NCBI RefSeq assembly: GCF_000340885.1
Contig: NC_020291.1
Span: 4,587,001 to 4,651,000 of the forward strand
DNA: 64,000 nt
Direction of reading: 5' to 3'
Origin: Clostridium saccharoperbutylacetonicum N1-4(HMT)
Lineage (GTDB): Bacteria > Bacillota > Clostridia > Clostridiales > Clostridiaceae
Shown here: positions 9,440-18,777 of the stretch, in pieces
Position numbering within the stretch: position 1 is the stretch's first letter
Layout of the letters: each line of letters starts with the position of its first letter
Notes under the pieces: model-generated
The model's input: the letters and a program-made list of their open reading frames with translations, nothing else
Database searches by the model: none
Told to the model about the DNA's origin: nothing
Made by a program: the position numbers and the translations under genes

Positions 9440-10615
9440 ATGAAAAAGTTGAAATTTTTAAGTATTATACTAACAACAGTTTTTACTGTAAGTATTTTTA
9501 CAGGTTGTGGTTCAAAAAATAATTCTAAATCCAATGAACCTATAACATTAAATATAATTGATGTTTCTGGTTCAATGCAATTAGTTGGAGATTCCATTGA
9601 TCAATTTAAAGCTGCAAATCCGGACTTAATAAGTGATATAAAAATTACTAAAGCAACTTCTCTAGAAGTTCCATCTTTGCTAAAAGCTCAAATTCTATCA
9701 GAGAATGTACAAACTGGTTTAGTTTTTACAGGAATTGATGGTATGTCTACATGTATTAAAAAAGATGTTATAGAAAATATTATGCCTCAGTATAGCAGCA
9801 GCTTTCCTGACTTAGAAAATAATTATACAGCTGGTGCTAAAGCAACATATAACTTAGTAAAAGGTTACGGTATTACATATGTTTACTCTCCTAGTGGACC
9901 ACTTTTTACATATAATCCGGACACAGTTAAAAACGTTCCCAAATCATCAAGCGACCTTGTAGAGTTTGCAAAAGCAAATCCTGGGAAATTTACCTACGCT
10001 AGACCAGCTAATTCAGGTCCCGGAAGAACGTTTCTTTTAGGATTACCGTACATTCTTGGAGATAAAAATCCAAAGGATCCAAAAACATGGGATAAAACAT
10101 GGGCTTATCTTAAAGAACTTGATCAATACATTGATTACTATCCAGGAAAAACTGGTCCTACTTTTTCAGAATTAAATTTAGGTAAAAGGTGGATTGTCTC
10201 AAGTCAACTAGGATGGGATATAAATCAAAGAATTACTGGAGGTATTCCTCAAAACTATCAAGGTTTTATGTTAGATAATACTACTTTAGTTGCAGATGCC
10301 CAATATATGGCTATGCCAAAAGGACTTAATGATAGACAAAAAGAAGTTGTTTTAAAATTAATGGAATGGCTTATGACTCCAAAAATGCAAGCTAAAACAT
10401 ATGATAGTGGTTATTTCTATCCAGGTCCTTCAGTTAAGGATGTTCCACTTGATGCAGCTCCTAAAGAGAGCCAAGATAAAATTAAACCTGCTATAAGGCA
10501 ATCATATGATGACGCTATTAAGTCTCTCCCAACTACAACACAATTAGATACAGATACATTCATGGAAGCATTAAATATGTGGGATCAGTTGTTTGGAGCA
10601 AAAGTAAAAAGATAG
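9440..10615 (+). CDS. Extracellular solute-binding lipoprotein without a transporter
   Basis: The 391-residue protein has a lipoprotein signal peptide with lipobox ending FTGC (acylated Cys23), then a bilobed periplasmic-binding fold resembling the YnjB/PotD-like class. Features include YVYSPSGPLFTYNPDTV and a WLMTPKMQAK tail region. No permease or ATPase gene is adjacent. GGAGG precedes the ATG, 38 bases after the chemoreceptor, so the two are probably one transcript. Its role may be ligand capture for chemotaxis, or it may serve a transporter encoded elsewhere. The ligand is unknown. Confidence 0.8.
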   Translation: MKKLKFLSIILTTVFTVSIFTGCGSKNNSKSNEPITLNIIDVSGSMQLVGDSIDQFKAANPDLISDIKITKATSLEVPSLLKAQILSENVQTGLVFTGIDGMSTCIKKDVIENIMPQYSSSFPDLENNYTAGAKATYNLVKGYGITYVYSPSGPLFTYNPDTVKNVPKSSSDLVEFAKANPGKFTYARPANSGPGRTFLLGLPYILGDKNPKDPKTWDKTWAYLKELDQYIDYYPGKTGPTFSELNLGKRWIVSSQLGWDINQRITGGIPQNYQGFMLDNTTLVADAQYMAMPKGLNDRQKEVVLKLMEWLMTPKMQAKTYDSGYFYPGPSVKDVPLDAAPKESQDKIKPAIRQSYDDAIKSLPTTTQLDTDTFMEALNMWDQLFGAKVKR

Positions 10616-10617
10616 AT

Positions 10618-10743
10618 AAAAAAATCGCAGGCGAATATGGTTTATTTTTTATTCTTTTAAAATATTAAACCTAGTTGATTAGTCCGTTTTAAAAGTTATC
10701 CACAGATTGTCCAACAATATAATTTCCTAAAGAATAAAAAAAT
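10618..10743 (+). repeat. Dispersed intergenic repeat, copy 2 (uninterrupted)
   Basis: This is the short form of the repeat at 6018-6331: same start (AAAAATCGCAGGCGA), same internal TTTTTTATTCTT, same perfect DnaA-box sequence TTATCCACA at 10696-10704, and same end. It fills the space between the lipoprotein stop and a terminator. Confidence 0.72.
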
Positions 10744-10777
10744 ACTTCATCGTGTAACACACGATGAAGTATTTTTT
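10735..10777. terminator. Bidirectional terminator
   Basis: AAATACTTCATCGTG and CACGATGAAGTATTT flank a 5-base loop, with A-run and T-run on opposite sides. It sits between the convergent lipoprotein and purine permease genes and can end both. Confidence 0.9.
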
Positions 10778-10793
10778 ATCTATTTATTATATA

Positions 10794-12131
10794 TTACATT
10801 ATCGCAAATAATATACCAAATGCTATAGCTATAAAATACATTGGAACAGGAATATCTTTTGATTTACCTGTAAATAATTTTATTAATACATAAGAGATAA
10901 ATCCAAATGCTAAACCATCTGTAATTGAATATGTTAAAAGTGTTAATACTAATGTTAAGAATACTGGTAATCCTTCTGTAAAATCTGAAAAATCAACCTT
11001 AGCTATTGGTTCCATCATTACTGCTCCAAGAACTATTAAAACTGGTCCAGTAGCAAATCCTGGTATAGCAGTTAATACTGGTGAGAAAAATAATGATAAG
11101 AAGAATAATCCAGCTATTGTAAGACCTGCAAGTCCAGTTCTTCCACCTTCAGCAATACCTGAAGCTGATTCTACGAATGCTACTGGTGTAGAAGTTCCTA
11201 AACATGCACCAACTACTGATCCAACAGCATCAGCTGTTAAAACTTTATCTGCATTTAAAACATTACCATTTTCATCTAAATATCCAGCCTTTGAAGCTAA
11301 TCCAATTAAAGTTCCTATACTATCAAATACATCTATAAACAACATAGAAAGAATAGCTGGAATTATTCCAATAACCATAGCACTCTTAAAATCAAATTGC
11401 ATAAAGATCGGAGCAACTGATGGAGGCATAGATACTATTTGACTTGGTAATTGAGCAACACCAAATGCTGCACCAAGTGCATATACAACAATCATTCCGA
11501 TAATAAATGAACCTCTAATATTTTTATAATAAAGTATTGCTATTATAACTACTCCTAAGCAAGCTAAAAGAACTGAAGGATCTTTCAAATTTCCAATTGT
11601 AGTTAATGTTGCTTCACTACCAACAATAACTTTAGCATCTTGGAAGCCGATAAATGTTATAAAGAAACCAATACCAATACTTATTGCATGTTTTAGTGTT
11701 TGAGGAACACTATCTATAATAACTTGTCTAATCTTAAATACATTAAGTAATAAGAATATAACACCTTCTATTAATGAAGCTGCTAAAGCTGTTTGCCACG
11801 AAAACTTCATTCCTAAACATATTGTAAATGTAAAAAGTGCATTTAATCCCATACCTGGTGCCATACCAAAAGGATAATTAGCCATTAATGCCATAATTAC
11901 AGTACCTATAACAGAAGCTAATGCTGTTGCTGTAAATACAGCTGATTTATCCATTCCTGTTTGACTTAAAATACTTGGATTTACAACTAGTATGTATGCC
12001 ATAGTTAAAAATGTAGTTAATCCTGCTAACATTTCTGTTTTTACATTTGTTTTGTTTTTTGACAAATGAAATATTCTTTCAAGTATGCCATTTTCTGCCG
12101 TGTTTACCATTTTGTTTGATACATTATCCAA
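10794..12131 (-). CDS. Purine (guanine/hypoxanthine-type) permease, AzgA/PbuG group
   Basis: The 445-residue protein has 12 or more hydrophobic helices and the AzgA-group segments TFLTMAYILVVNPSIL and GMAPGMGLNALF. It imports purine bases across the cytoplasmic membrane in symport with protons. The start is TTG at 12131, 8 bases after AGGAGG. A guanine-type riboswitch with terminator lies in the leader, so intracellular guanine or hypoxanthine should switch the gene off. That supports purine bases, not uracil or xanthine-only transport. Confidence 0.92.
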   Translation of the reverse strand: MDNVSNKMVNTAENGILERIFHLSKNKTNVKTEMLAGLTTFLTMAYILVVNPSILSQTGMDKSAVFTATALASVIGTVIMALMANYPFGMAPGMGLNALFTFTICLGMKFSWQTALAASLIEGVIFLLLNVFKIRQVIIDSVPQTLKHAISIGIGFFITFIGFQDAKVIVGSEATLTTIGNLKDPSVLLACLGVVIIAILYYKNIRGSFIIGMIVVYALGAAFGVAQLPSQIVSMPPSVAPIFMQFDFKSAMVIGIIPAILSMLFIDVFDSIGTLIGLASKAGYLDENGNVLNADKVLTADAVGSVVGACLGTSTPVAFVESASGIAEGGRTGLAGLTIAGLFFLSLFFSPVLTAIPGFATGPVLIVLGAVMMEPIAKVDFSDFTEGLPVFLTLVLTLLTYSITDGLAFGFISYVLIKLFTGKSKDIPVPMYFIAIAFGILFAIM

Positions 12132-12275
12132 TCTAAATTCCTCCTATATTTCGAGTTACACCAATACACGGGTACTCTAAAATAAAAATAATATCTTAGT
12201 TAGTATCTTCACTAACTGAATAAAATATAAAAGAATAATAACAAGAATTTATAAATATTTACTCAAGAAAAACTG

Positions 12276-12304
12276 AAACCCCTTTGTTATTTACAAAGGG
12301 GTTT
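12276..12304 (-). terminator. Riboswitch-controlled terminator of the purine permease
   Basis: Arms AAACCCCTTTGT and ACAAAGGGGTTT are followed on the minus strand by a T-rich tail. The upstream TATAAACCCC of this stem can alternatively pair with GGGTGTTTATA at the 3' edge of the aptamer, giving an antiterminator. Confidence 0.85.
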
Positions 12305-12323
12305 ATAAGCAAAATACCTATAA

Positions 12324-12397
12324 ACACCCATAGTCAGACAATTTACGGTAGTCCGGTAGAGACACTTAGACCTTATTACTAAGCATATACGGGTAAA
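12324..12397 (-). promoter_or_regulatory. Purine riboswitch, guanine type
   Basis: On the minus strand the aptamer shows P1 (ACCC/GGGT), the three-way junction with CTCTACC, the loop sequence CCGTAAATT, and the 3' core GACTATGGG. The junction pyrimidine is C (GACTAT), the specificity base for guanine; adenine switches have U. The downstream terminator and overlapping antiterminator make it a genetic OFF switch. Confidence 0.92.
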
Positions 12398-12631
12398 ATT
12401 TTCAAAAATTACATTTGATCTGATCACTTATTATATCTCAGATTTTACAAATAGAGAAATATAATAAATCATTCGTGTAATAGACAGCTCTCTCTTTACA
12501 TACATAATCCTACAACAAATTTATTCATAAATCAATAGCAATTTTAATTTTTTCTGTATTTTTTTTAATTTTAAAGCTTAAATGTTCGTCTTTTTGAAAT
12601 GTAAACGTAATTCTAGATTGGGCTATTTTCA

Positions 12632-13339
12632 TTAATTTATTAAATTGTATAATTTTTCAATTTCATTTGTAATTATACAATCAGGTTTTACTCTAATAAC
12701 CATTTTCATATGTTCTTCTTCATTTACGGTATATGGATTTACCATTATTCCTGCTTCTTTAATTTCTCTCATATATTCTTCTATTAATATACTTGGGAAA
12801 CAAGGATGATAGCATTGTACCTTAATATCTTTTAAATATTTTGAAACATTGGCAAGAGTTGAATCTGTCAATGCTCCTAGTTTTATTTTATCATCTAAGC
12901 TTCTAATTTTAACTAAACTCAAATGATTAAAACTTGAAATAATAATTTTTTCTTTTAAATTATATTGCTCAATCATTTCTAAAACTTTTTCTTCAAGACC
13001 TTGATAAGGGAATATGCTATTTTTCAATTCTAAATTCAATACTTTTAAATTTGATTTTGCCACAAGTTCTAAAAGCTCTTTTAAAGTCGGTATTTCCTCA
13101 CCGTTCTTAGTTTTAAACATCTTGAGTTCAGCCAAAGTATAATCTTTAACATACCCTATTCCATTTGTTGTTCTTTCTAAGGTTTCATCATGTATTATGA
13201 CTGGTATATTATCTTGAGATAGCTGGACATCCGTCTCTATACCATCGGCCTTATATTCAATGGCTTTTTCAAATGCAAGCATTGTATTCTCATCAAATTT
13301 TCCACTATATCCTCTATGAGCTATGTTTAAAATTTTCAA
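12632..13339 (-). CDS. ugpQ: Glycerophosphodiester phosphodiesterase
   Basis: The 235-residue cytosolic GDPD-family enzyme shows HRGYSG at residues 8-13, the metal-binding ETD (Glu35, Asp37) and the catalytic HD (His50), the standard signature. It hydrolyses glycerophosphodiesters to an alcohol and sn-glycerol-3-phosphate. A TTG at 13339, 8 bases after GGAAGG, is preferred to a GTG three codons earlier that overlaps the ribosome binding site. It is the last gene of the ugp operon, separated from ugpB by two hairpins. Confidence 0.9.
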   Translation of the reverse strand: MKILNIAHRGYSGKFDENTMLAFEKAIEYKADGIETDVQLSQDNIPVIIHDETLERTTNGIGYVKDYTLAELKMFKTKNGEEIPTLKELLELVAKSNLKVLNLELKNSIFPYQGLEEKVLEMIEQYNLKEKIIISSFNHLSLVKIRSLDDKIKLGALTDSTLANVSKYLKDIKVQCYHPCFPSILIEEYMREIKEAGIMVNPYTVNEEEHMKMVIRVKPDCIITNEIEKLYNLIN

Positions 13340-13363
13340 ATTGCACACCTTCCTTTATAAGTA

Positions 13364-13422
13364 AGAAACCAAATCTTGGATTTGGTTTCTCAAACTTAGT
13401 TAAATTGCAAATGCAATTTAAC
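13364..13422 (-). other. Two intercistronic hairpins between ugpB and ugpQ
   Basis: One stem uses GAAACCAAATC/GATTTGGTTTC (13364-13390) and the other GTTAAATTGC/GCAATTTAAC (13399-13422). Neither has a strong T-run, so they may protect the ugpB message or attenuate ugpQ, not act as full terminators. Confidence 0.55.
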
Positions 13423-13433
13423 CTACTTTATAT

Positions 13434-14789
13434 TTATTTATTAGCTTTATTATATTTTTCTATTGCTGAATTTATTGATTTTTCACTAGCATCTATAGCC
13501 TCTTCTGGAGAAGCTTTGCCTTGAAGCATTGCTTCAATATTAGTTTCAATTGTTTGTCTTGCTTCTGGGAACACACCAAGTAATGCACCCCTAGACTCAG
13601 CTGGTGATACATGTAATTGATCAATAGCTGTTTTAAATTGTGGAGTTTTTGCTAAATGGTCTTTCATTTCTTGTAAATCATAAGCTTTAGTAGTTACAGG
13701 GAAATAACCTGTTTGTTCATTCCAATAAACTTGTTGTTCTGGTGCCACCATAAATTTAATAAATTCAAAAGCTGCTTTTTGTTTTTCTTGATCATCCTTA
13801 TTTAAAATCCATAAAGATGCTCCCCCAATTGATACTCCACCTTTGTCATCTTTATTGATTTTTGGTAAAAATGCTGTTCCAACTTCAAATTTTCCTTTAA
13901 CACCATCTAATACGCTACTTAAACTTGCTGTTGAATCAATAAACATTGCTGTTTTTCCAGCCATAAAAGCTTGTTGTGTATCTGCTGGTTTTCTTCCAAA
14001 GTTACCAAGTAACCCTTGATCATAAAGACTCTTCCAGGCATTTAGTATTTTTACTCCACCGCCATTATTTTTAAAATCTACACTTGTAGCACTAGAATCT
14101 CTGCCATTTCCATTATTTACATATGGCTTTAATTGTTCAGCTAGGAATTGTTCAAAGAGCCATCCATAAATAGCCATTGAGTAACCATATTGAGAAACAT
14201 TTCCGCCATCTTTCTTAGTTAACTTTTCTGAATATGTTTTTATTTCATCAAAATTTGCTGGAGCTTTTTCTGGATCTAACCCTGCTTCTTTGAATGCATT
14301 TTTATTATAATACAAAATAGGAGTTGATGAATTAAACGGCATTGAATTTAATTTATTATCTACAGTATAATACGCTAAAAGGTTCGGTTCAAGTGATGAA
14401 ATATCATATTTATCATCATCTATAAATTTTTGCATAGGAGTTGACAATTTCGAATCTATCATCCACCTAGTCCCCAAGTCATAAAGCTGCATTATATCTG
14501 GATAGCTGCTTTTATCTTTTGAACTTTTTATTTTATTTATAGCATCATCATATTCACCTTGATATTGCGCTTTAACTACAATGTTACTTTTATTCTCCTT
14601 ATTGAATTTATCCACTAATGAATTTATAGCATCGCCACCTTTACCACCCATAGAGTGCCAAAAGACAATTTCTTTTTTCCCATCTGCTTTTGCGTCTGTT
14701 GTTTTACTGCTACCAGTTGCTCCACAACCTGCTAATACTGAAATGCACATGCAGGCAGTAACCATTAATGATAAAATCTTCTTTTTCAT
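13434..14789 (-). CDS. ugpB: ABC transporter substrate-binding lipoprotein, UgpB type
   Basis: The 451-residue protein has a signal peptide with lipobox LAGC (Cys22), then a family 1 extracellular binding fold. IVFWHSMGGKGGDAI and NSMPFNSSTPILYYNK are characteristic of UgpB, the sn-glycerol-3-phosphate/glycerophosphocholine binder. It is anchored outside the membrane and hands ligand to the two permeases encoded upstream in the same operon. GAGG precedes the ATG. The adjacent ugpQ supports glycerophosphodiester uptake, though other sugars cannot be excluded. Confidence 0.87.
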   Translation of the reverse strand: MKKKILSLMVTACMCISVLAGCGATGSSKTTDAKADGKKEIVFWHSMGGKGGDAINSLVDKFNKENKSNIVVKAQYQGEYDDAINKIKSSKDKSSYPDIMQLYDLGTRWMIDSKLSTPMQKFIDDDKYDISSLEPNLLAYYTVDNKLNSMPFNSSTPILYYNKNAFKEAGLDPEKAPANFDEIKTYSEKLTKKDGGNVSQYGYSMAIYGWLFEQFLAEQLKPYVNNGNGRDSSATSVDFKNNGGGVKILNAWKSLYDQGLLGNFGRKPADTQQAFMAGKTAMFIDSTASLSSVLDGVKGKFEVGTAFLPKINKDDKGGVSIGGASLWILNKDDQEKQKAAFEFIKFMVAPEQQVYWNEQTGYFPVTTKAYDLQEMKDHLAKTPQFKTAIDQLHVSPAESRGALLGVFPEARQTIETNIEAMLQGKASPEEAIDASEKSINSAIEKYNKANK

Positions 14790-14915
14790 AACTAAACCTC
14801 ACATTCTTTTTTATTCTACATTTATTACGACTTTTATTTGATGTATATATTGCAACTATCAATGCATAATGTTCAATGATAAATAATTGAACGTTGATAA
14901 TTGATAATTTTCGTT

Positions 14916-15737
14916 TTAACCTTTTACAGCTCCTGAAGTAATTCCTTCTACCAATTGTTTTTGACCTATTATAAAAATCACTATTGAAGGCAAAATAATC
15001 ATTATAACTCCTGCAAAAACCACTCCTATATTTTGACTTTCTGCAAATTGAAGCATACTAATCCCTATTTGAACAGTTCTCATTTCTGGTGCATTTGTTA
15101 CAAGCAATGGCCACATATATTGATTCCAGGTATTTAAAAAGGTATAAACTCCAAGTGAAGCAATTACAGGTTTAGACATAGGAAGTAATACCCTTATAAA
15201 AAATCTCAAATTACTACAACCATCTATAGTTGATGCTTCCTTCAATTCTTTAGGGACTGTCAAATAAAATTGTCTTATTAAAAATATGCCCATGGCAGAA
15301 ACCAAAAATGGCACTATTAGCCCAGAATAGCTATCTGTCCAACCAAGCTTGGCTATTGTCAAATAATTAGCTATTATGGTTGACTCACTTGGAATCATTA
15401 AAGTAGACAAGCTCAAAATAAATAATAAGTTCTTCCCTTTAAAATCAAAATAAGAAAAAGCATATGCTGCTAAACATGAAGTAATTATTTGTCCTATCGT
15501 AACCATTAGTGAAACGAAGACACTATTAAATATAAAGCCCAAAATTGGTACTGTTTCAATTACCTGTCTATAGTTATCTAAATTAATACCAGAAGGCAGC
15601 AATTTAGGAGGATACGAAAAAATTTCATCAGAGCTCATTAAACTTATATTAAAACCATAAAGTATTGGAGCTATAATAATAATTCCAATTATGATGTTTA
15701 ATATTAATAATACGTATTTTCTTGCTTTATTCTCCAT
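14916..15737 (-). CDS. ugpE: ABC transporter permease, UgpE type
   Basis: The 273-residue inner-membrane subunit has six predicted helices and the EAA loop near residues 182-202 (KELKEASTIDGCSNLRFF) that docks onto the ATPase. The tail GITSGAVKG is typical of the MalG/UgpE side. It overlaps the stop of ugpA at 15737. The 126-base gap to ugpB contains one of the scattered TTGATAATT-type repeats. Confidence 0.88.
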   Translation of the reverse strand: MENKARKYVLLILNIIIGIIIIAPILYGFNISLMSSDEIFSYPPKLLPSGINLDNYRQVIETVPILGFIFNSVFVSLMVTIGQIITSCLAAYAFSYFDFKGKNLLFILSLSTLMIPSESTIIANYLTIAKLGWTDSYSGLIVPFLVSAMGIFLIRQFYLTVPKELKEASTIDGCSNLRFFIRVLLPMSKPVIASLGVYTFLNTWNQYMWPLLVTNAPEMRTVQIGISMLQFAESQNIGVVFAGVIMIILPSIVIFIIGQKQLVEGITSGAVKG

Positions 15738-16600
15738 TATGAATAATAAACTCCTTTCTTTTCAAACTTTAACTGAATTAAGGTTATAATAAGTATTATA
15801 AAAAATAATACTATTGATTCTGCACATGCAGTTTCAAACCTATTATTGAAAAATGCTTCCCTATAAATCTCATGAACTATTACATTAGTTGAGTTAGCTG
15901 GTCCACCTAAAGTTAATAGTTTAATTTGTCCAAAGGCTTGAAAAGAATTAATCATATTTATAAATACAACAAAAAACAATGTTGGAGAAATAAGTGGTAT
16001 TGTTAATCTAAAAAACTTCCTTCCCATTTTAGCCCCATCAATTTGTGCACTTTCATTCATTTCCTTTGGAATATTTTTAAGCCCTGTAAGGATAAATATA
16101 AAATTCAAACCTATATTTAGCCATATGGTAACAAGCGCTACTGAAAATAGTGCAATTTTCTCATCAGTTAACCAACCTATTTGTGCTTTTAATAAATAAT
16201 TCAATAGCCCTATTGACGGATGATATAAAAGCATCCAAATTATAGCTGCAGCTGCAGATGAAACTGCCATTGGCATTGCAAACATTACTTCATAAAGCCT
16301 GCTGCCTTTAAGTTTATTGTTAGCAAGCATAGCTAATGCTAGGCCAATTAATATTGCTGGTACAGCTGTCATAACAACAAACTTTAAAGTTACTCCAATG
16401 CTTCCAATAAAGTCTGGTGATAAGAACAATTCTTTATAATTATCTAACCCAACAAATTCAACTGCTTCTCCATTAGCATTAGTTATATTGAAACTTAAGA
16501 AAATAGTCTTTATAAATGGAAAAAACATAAATATGCAAAACCCTAATAGGCAAGGAATTAAATATAAATAAGGCTCTATCTTTCTAAGCAAGCTTTTCAT
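15737..16600 (-). CDS. ugpA: ABC transporter permease, UgpA type
   Basis: The 287-residue MalF/UgpA-side permease has six predicted membrane helices. The EAA loop is visible around PKEMNESAQIDGAKMGRKFF. It pairs with UgpE to form the channel. Its start overlaps the ugpC stop and its stop overlaps the ugpE start, indicating a tightly coupled operon. Confidence 0.88.
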   Translation of the reverse strand: MKSLLRKIEPYLYLIPCLLGFCIFMFFPFIKTIFLSFNITNANGEAVEFVGLDNYKELFLSPDFIGSIGVTLKFVVMTAVPAILIGLALAMLANNKLKGSRLYEVMFAMPMAVSSAAAAIIWMLLYHPSIGLLNYLLKAQIGWLTDEKIALFSVALVTIWLNIGLNFIFILTGLKNIPKEMNESAQIDGAKMGRKFFRLTIPLISPTLFFVVFINMINSFQAFGQIKLLTLGGPANSTNVIVHEIYREAFFNNRFETACAESIVLFFIILIITLIQLKFEKKGVYYS

Positions 16601-17778
16601 TATAATTCCTCCTGCTCAATTCTCATTTCACTATCTTTGTCAAAGAAATGTGCTTTTTTAAAATCAAATCTGACTTTTAAATAATCTCCTTCTTTTCCTC
16701 TAAATACTCCGTTAACCCTACAAATTATATTGTTATCCTTAAGCTTTAAATGAATATAAGTTTCTGATCCAAGAATTTCAACAAATTCTATTTCACCCAT
16801 TACTACATCAGCTTTAATTCTTTCATGATTTTCCATATTTGTTTCTTTTTCTTCTATATTAATACCCTCATCAATTTCTCTCTTACCCTCTTGAATAACC
16901 TTAATATCTTCTGCTCTCAACCCAATTATTACTTCACTTCTAATACATTTTTCTTCAAGTATTGCCTTAAGTTTCTTATTTTTGATGCTATGTTTCAAAA
17001 ATTCATTTTCTATGAATACATCATTGTCAATTCTATCAACTCTCACATTTATGAAATTCATTTGAGGTGAACCAATAAAACTAGCTACAAATTTGTTACT
17101 TGGTTTTTCATATATAGTTATAGGATCTGCAACCTGCTGAATTTCACCTTTATTCATAACAACAATTGTACTTCCCATAGTCATGGCTTCTGTCTGGTCA
17201 TGCGTTACATAAATGAAAGTTGTTTTAAGCCTTTGATGAAGTTTAATTATTTCACTTCTCATAGATACTCTTAGTTTGGCATCCAAATTTGACAATGGCT
17301 CATCCATCAAAAACACCTTAGGTTTCCTTACAATTGCTCGTCCAAGTGCAACTCTCTGTCTCTGTCCACCAGATAACTCCTTTGGTTTTCTATTTAGCAA
17401 ATCCTCAATTTCAAGTATTTTAGCTGTTTCTCGTATTTTCTTTTCAATTTCTAGCTTATTAATCTTTTTTATTCTGAGAGCAAATGCCATATTCTCATAT
17501 ACTGAAAAGTGTGGATATAATGCATAATTTTGAAATACCATAGCTATATCCCTATCTACTGGTTCTACTTTATTCACTAACCTTTCATCGATATATAATT
17601 CCCCTGAGGATATCTCTTCAAGGCCTGCAATCATTCTTAGCGTTGTGGACTTTCCACATCCAGACGGACCAACTAAAACCACAAATTCCCCATCCTCAAT
17701 GTTTAAGTTAATATCATTTGCTGCTTTAAAATCATTTGTATATCTCTTGTTCAGATGTTTTAGTATAACTTTTGCCAT
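16600..17778 (-). CDS. ugpC: ABC transporter ATPase, UgpC/MsmK type
   Basis: The 392-residue ATPase has Walker [10 protein letters not shown] (residues 38-46), signature [14 protein letters not shown], Walker [14 protein letters not shown] and the switch His in [10 protein letters not shown]-terminal TOBE/OB region follows. A highly charged segment near residues 300-330 makes it somewhat longer than the usual 360-370. It energises the ugp importer and is the first gene of the operon. UgpC-like ATPases sometimes serve several sugar transporters, so the name follows its neighbours. Confidence 0.9.
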   Translation of the reverse strand: MAKVILKHLNKRYTNDFKAANDINLNIEDGEFVVLVGPSGCGKSTTLRMIAGLEEISSGELYIDERLVNKVEPVDRDIAMVFQNYALYPHFSVYENMAFALRIKKINKLEIEKKIRETAKILEIEDLLNRKPKELSGGQRQRVALGRAIVRKPKVFLMDEPLSNLDAKLRVSMRSEIIKLHQRLKTTFIYVTHDQTEAMTMGSTIVVMNKGEIQQVADPITIYEKPSNKFVASFIGSPQMNFINVRVDRIDNDVFIENEFLKHSIKNKKLKAILEEKCIRSEVIIGLRAEDIKVIQEGKREIDEGINIEEKETNMENHERIKADVVMGEIEFVEILGSETYIHLKLKDNNIICRVNGVFRGKEGDYLKVRFDFKKAHFFDKDSEMRIEQEEL

Positions 17779-18058
17779 TAATTTACCTGCTTTCCAAACT
17801 AAATATAAGATCTTACATCATTATCTTTACCCATATAAATATACTAGTTAAATATTAAATCAACATTTGCTTTGGGTTAATTTATGTTAATTGGAAGTTA
17901 AATACTGACTTGTTAAAAAATTATTTTTTAATCTAAAGTAATGAACGCTCTTTCAGTAATTCTTATAATTCAACGTCAGTCATTGATAATTAAAGTATTT
18001 ATATATTATTTCGATAAAAACTTATAGCAAACTTTATGAAATGAAAGGATTTGAGTAT

Positions 18059-18238
18059 ATGGATATTGCAGCTATGTCAATGAATTTGAGTCAAACTTCT
18101 GTTCAAGATGCCGCTTCTGTTTCAATACTAAAGATGGCAATGAGCAATTCAAGTGAGACTGCTACTCAAATGACTGAAATGATGGATAATATGGCTATTG
18201 ATACTACAAGAGGATCAGTCATAGACGCAAGAGCATAA
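18059..18238 (+). CDS. YjfB-family small protein
   Basis: The 59-residue protein opens MDIAAMSMNLSQTSVQDAAS. With the ILKMAMSNS segment this matches the YjfB family, annotated as putative motility proteins but of unproven function. AAAGGA lies 10 bases before the ATG at 18059; an upstream ATG six codons earlier has no site. It is a single gene between a promoter region and a strong terminator shared with trxA. Confidence 0.75.
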   Translation: MDIAAMSMNLSQTSVQDAASVSILKMAMSNSSETATQMTEMMDNMAIDTTRGSVIDARA

Positions 18239-18239
18239 G

Positions 18240-18279
18240 ACAAAGGACTTGGTATTATTCAAAATACCAAGTCCTTTGT
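18240..18279. terminator. Bidirectional terminator between yjfB-like gene and thioredoxin
   Basis: ACAAAGGACTTGGTATT and AATACCAAGTCCTTTGT form a perfect 17 bp stem with a 6-base loop and T-rich tails on both strands. The two flanking genes converge on it. Confidence 0.92.
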
Positions 18280-18293
18280 TTATTTTTAATATT

Positions 18294-18611
18294 TTATAAG
18301 TGTGCTCTTACTTTATTTGTTATATTTTCCTTTGGCATAAAGCCTGTTAGATTTTCTACTGGAACTCCATCTTTAAAGATAATCATAGTTGGAACAGCTG
18401 ATATTCCATATTTTTGTGCTATTCTGCCGCCTTCATCAATATCCAGCTTAAAAAATTTAGCCTTATCACCCATTTCATTACTGACTCCTTCAAAAACTGG
18501 CGCTAACATCTTACATGGTCCACACCAGTTTGCAAAGAAATCCACAACAACGACTCCTTCAGTATTTTCAACATTTTCAAAAAATTCGTTACTATCAATT
18601 ATTTTTGCCAT
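18294..18611 (-). CDS. trxA: Thioredoxin
   Basis: The 105-residue cytosolic thioredoxin has active site WCGPC (Cys30, Cys33), the cis-proline region AVPT and normal length. It reduces protein disulfides with electrons from a thioredoxin reductase encoded elsewhere. GGAGTGATTAGAG precedes the ATG. A TGTGA-N4-TCAC palindrome 72 bases upstream matches the site in front of the nearby Crp/Fnr gene, suggesting shared control. Confidence 0.93.
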   Translation of the reverse strand: MAKIIDSNEFFENVENTEGVVVVDFFANWCGPCKMLAPVFEGVSNEMGDKAKFFKLDIDEGGRIAQKYGISAVPTMIIFKDGVPVENLTGFMPKENITNKVRAHL

Positions 18612-18682
18612 CTCTAATCACTCCTAGCAATTAAAATTCAAATGTGTATATTTCAATAATATTCCAAATTCATTTCATTTTC

Positions 18683-18696
18683 TGTGACTTAATCAC
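18683..18696. promoter_or_regulatory. Crp/Fnr-like operator upstream of thioredoxin
   Basis: TGTGACTTAATCAC is identical over 14 bases to the core of the palindrome at 19859-19875 before the Crp/Fnr gene. The outer positions are less symmetric here (TGTGA...TCACT). Confidence 0.55.
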
Positions 18697-18777
18697 TTTA
18701 AATCTTTAATTAATCTCCTTTAAATTTAAAATTACATACTTCTTATTATATTCTTATAATTATCAATTGTAGATAAA

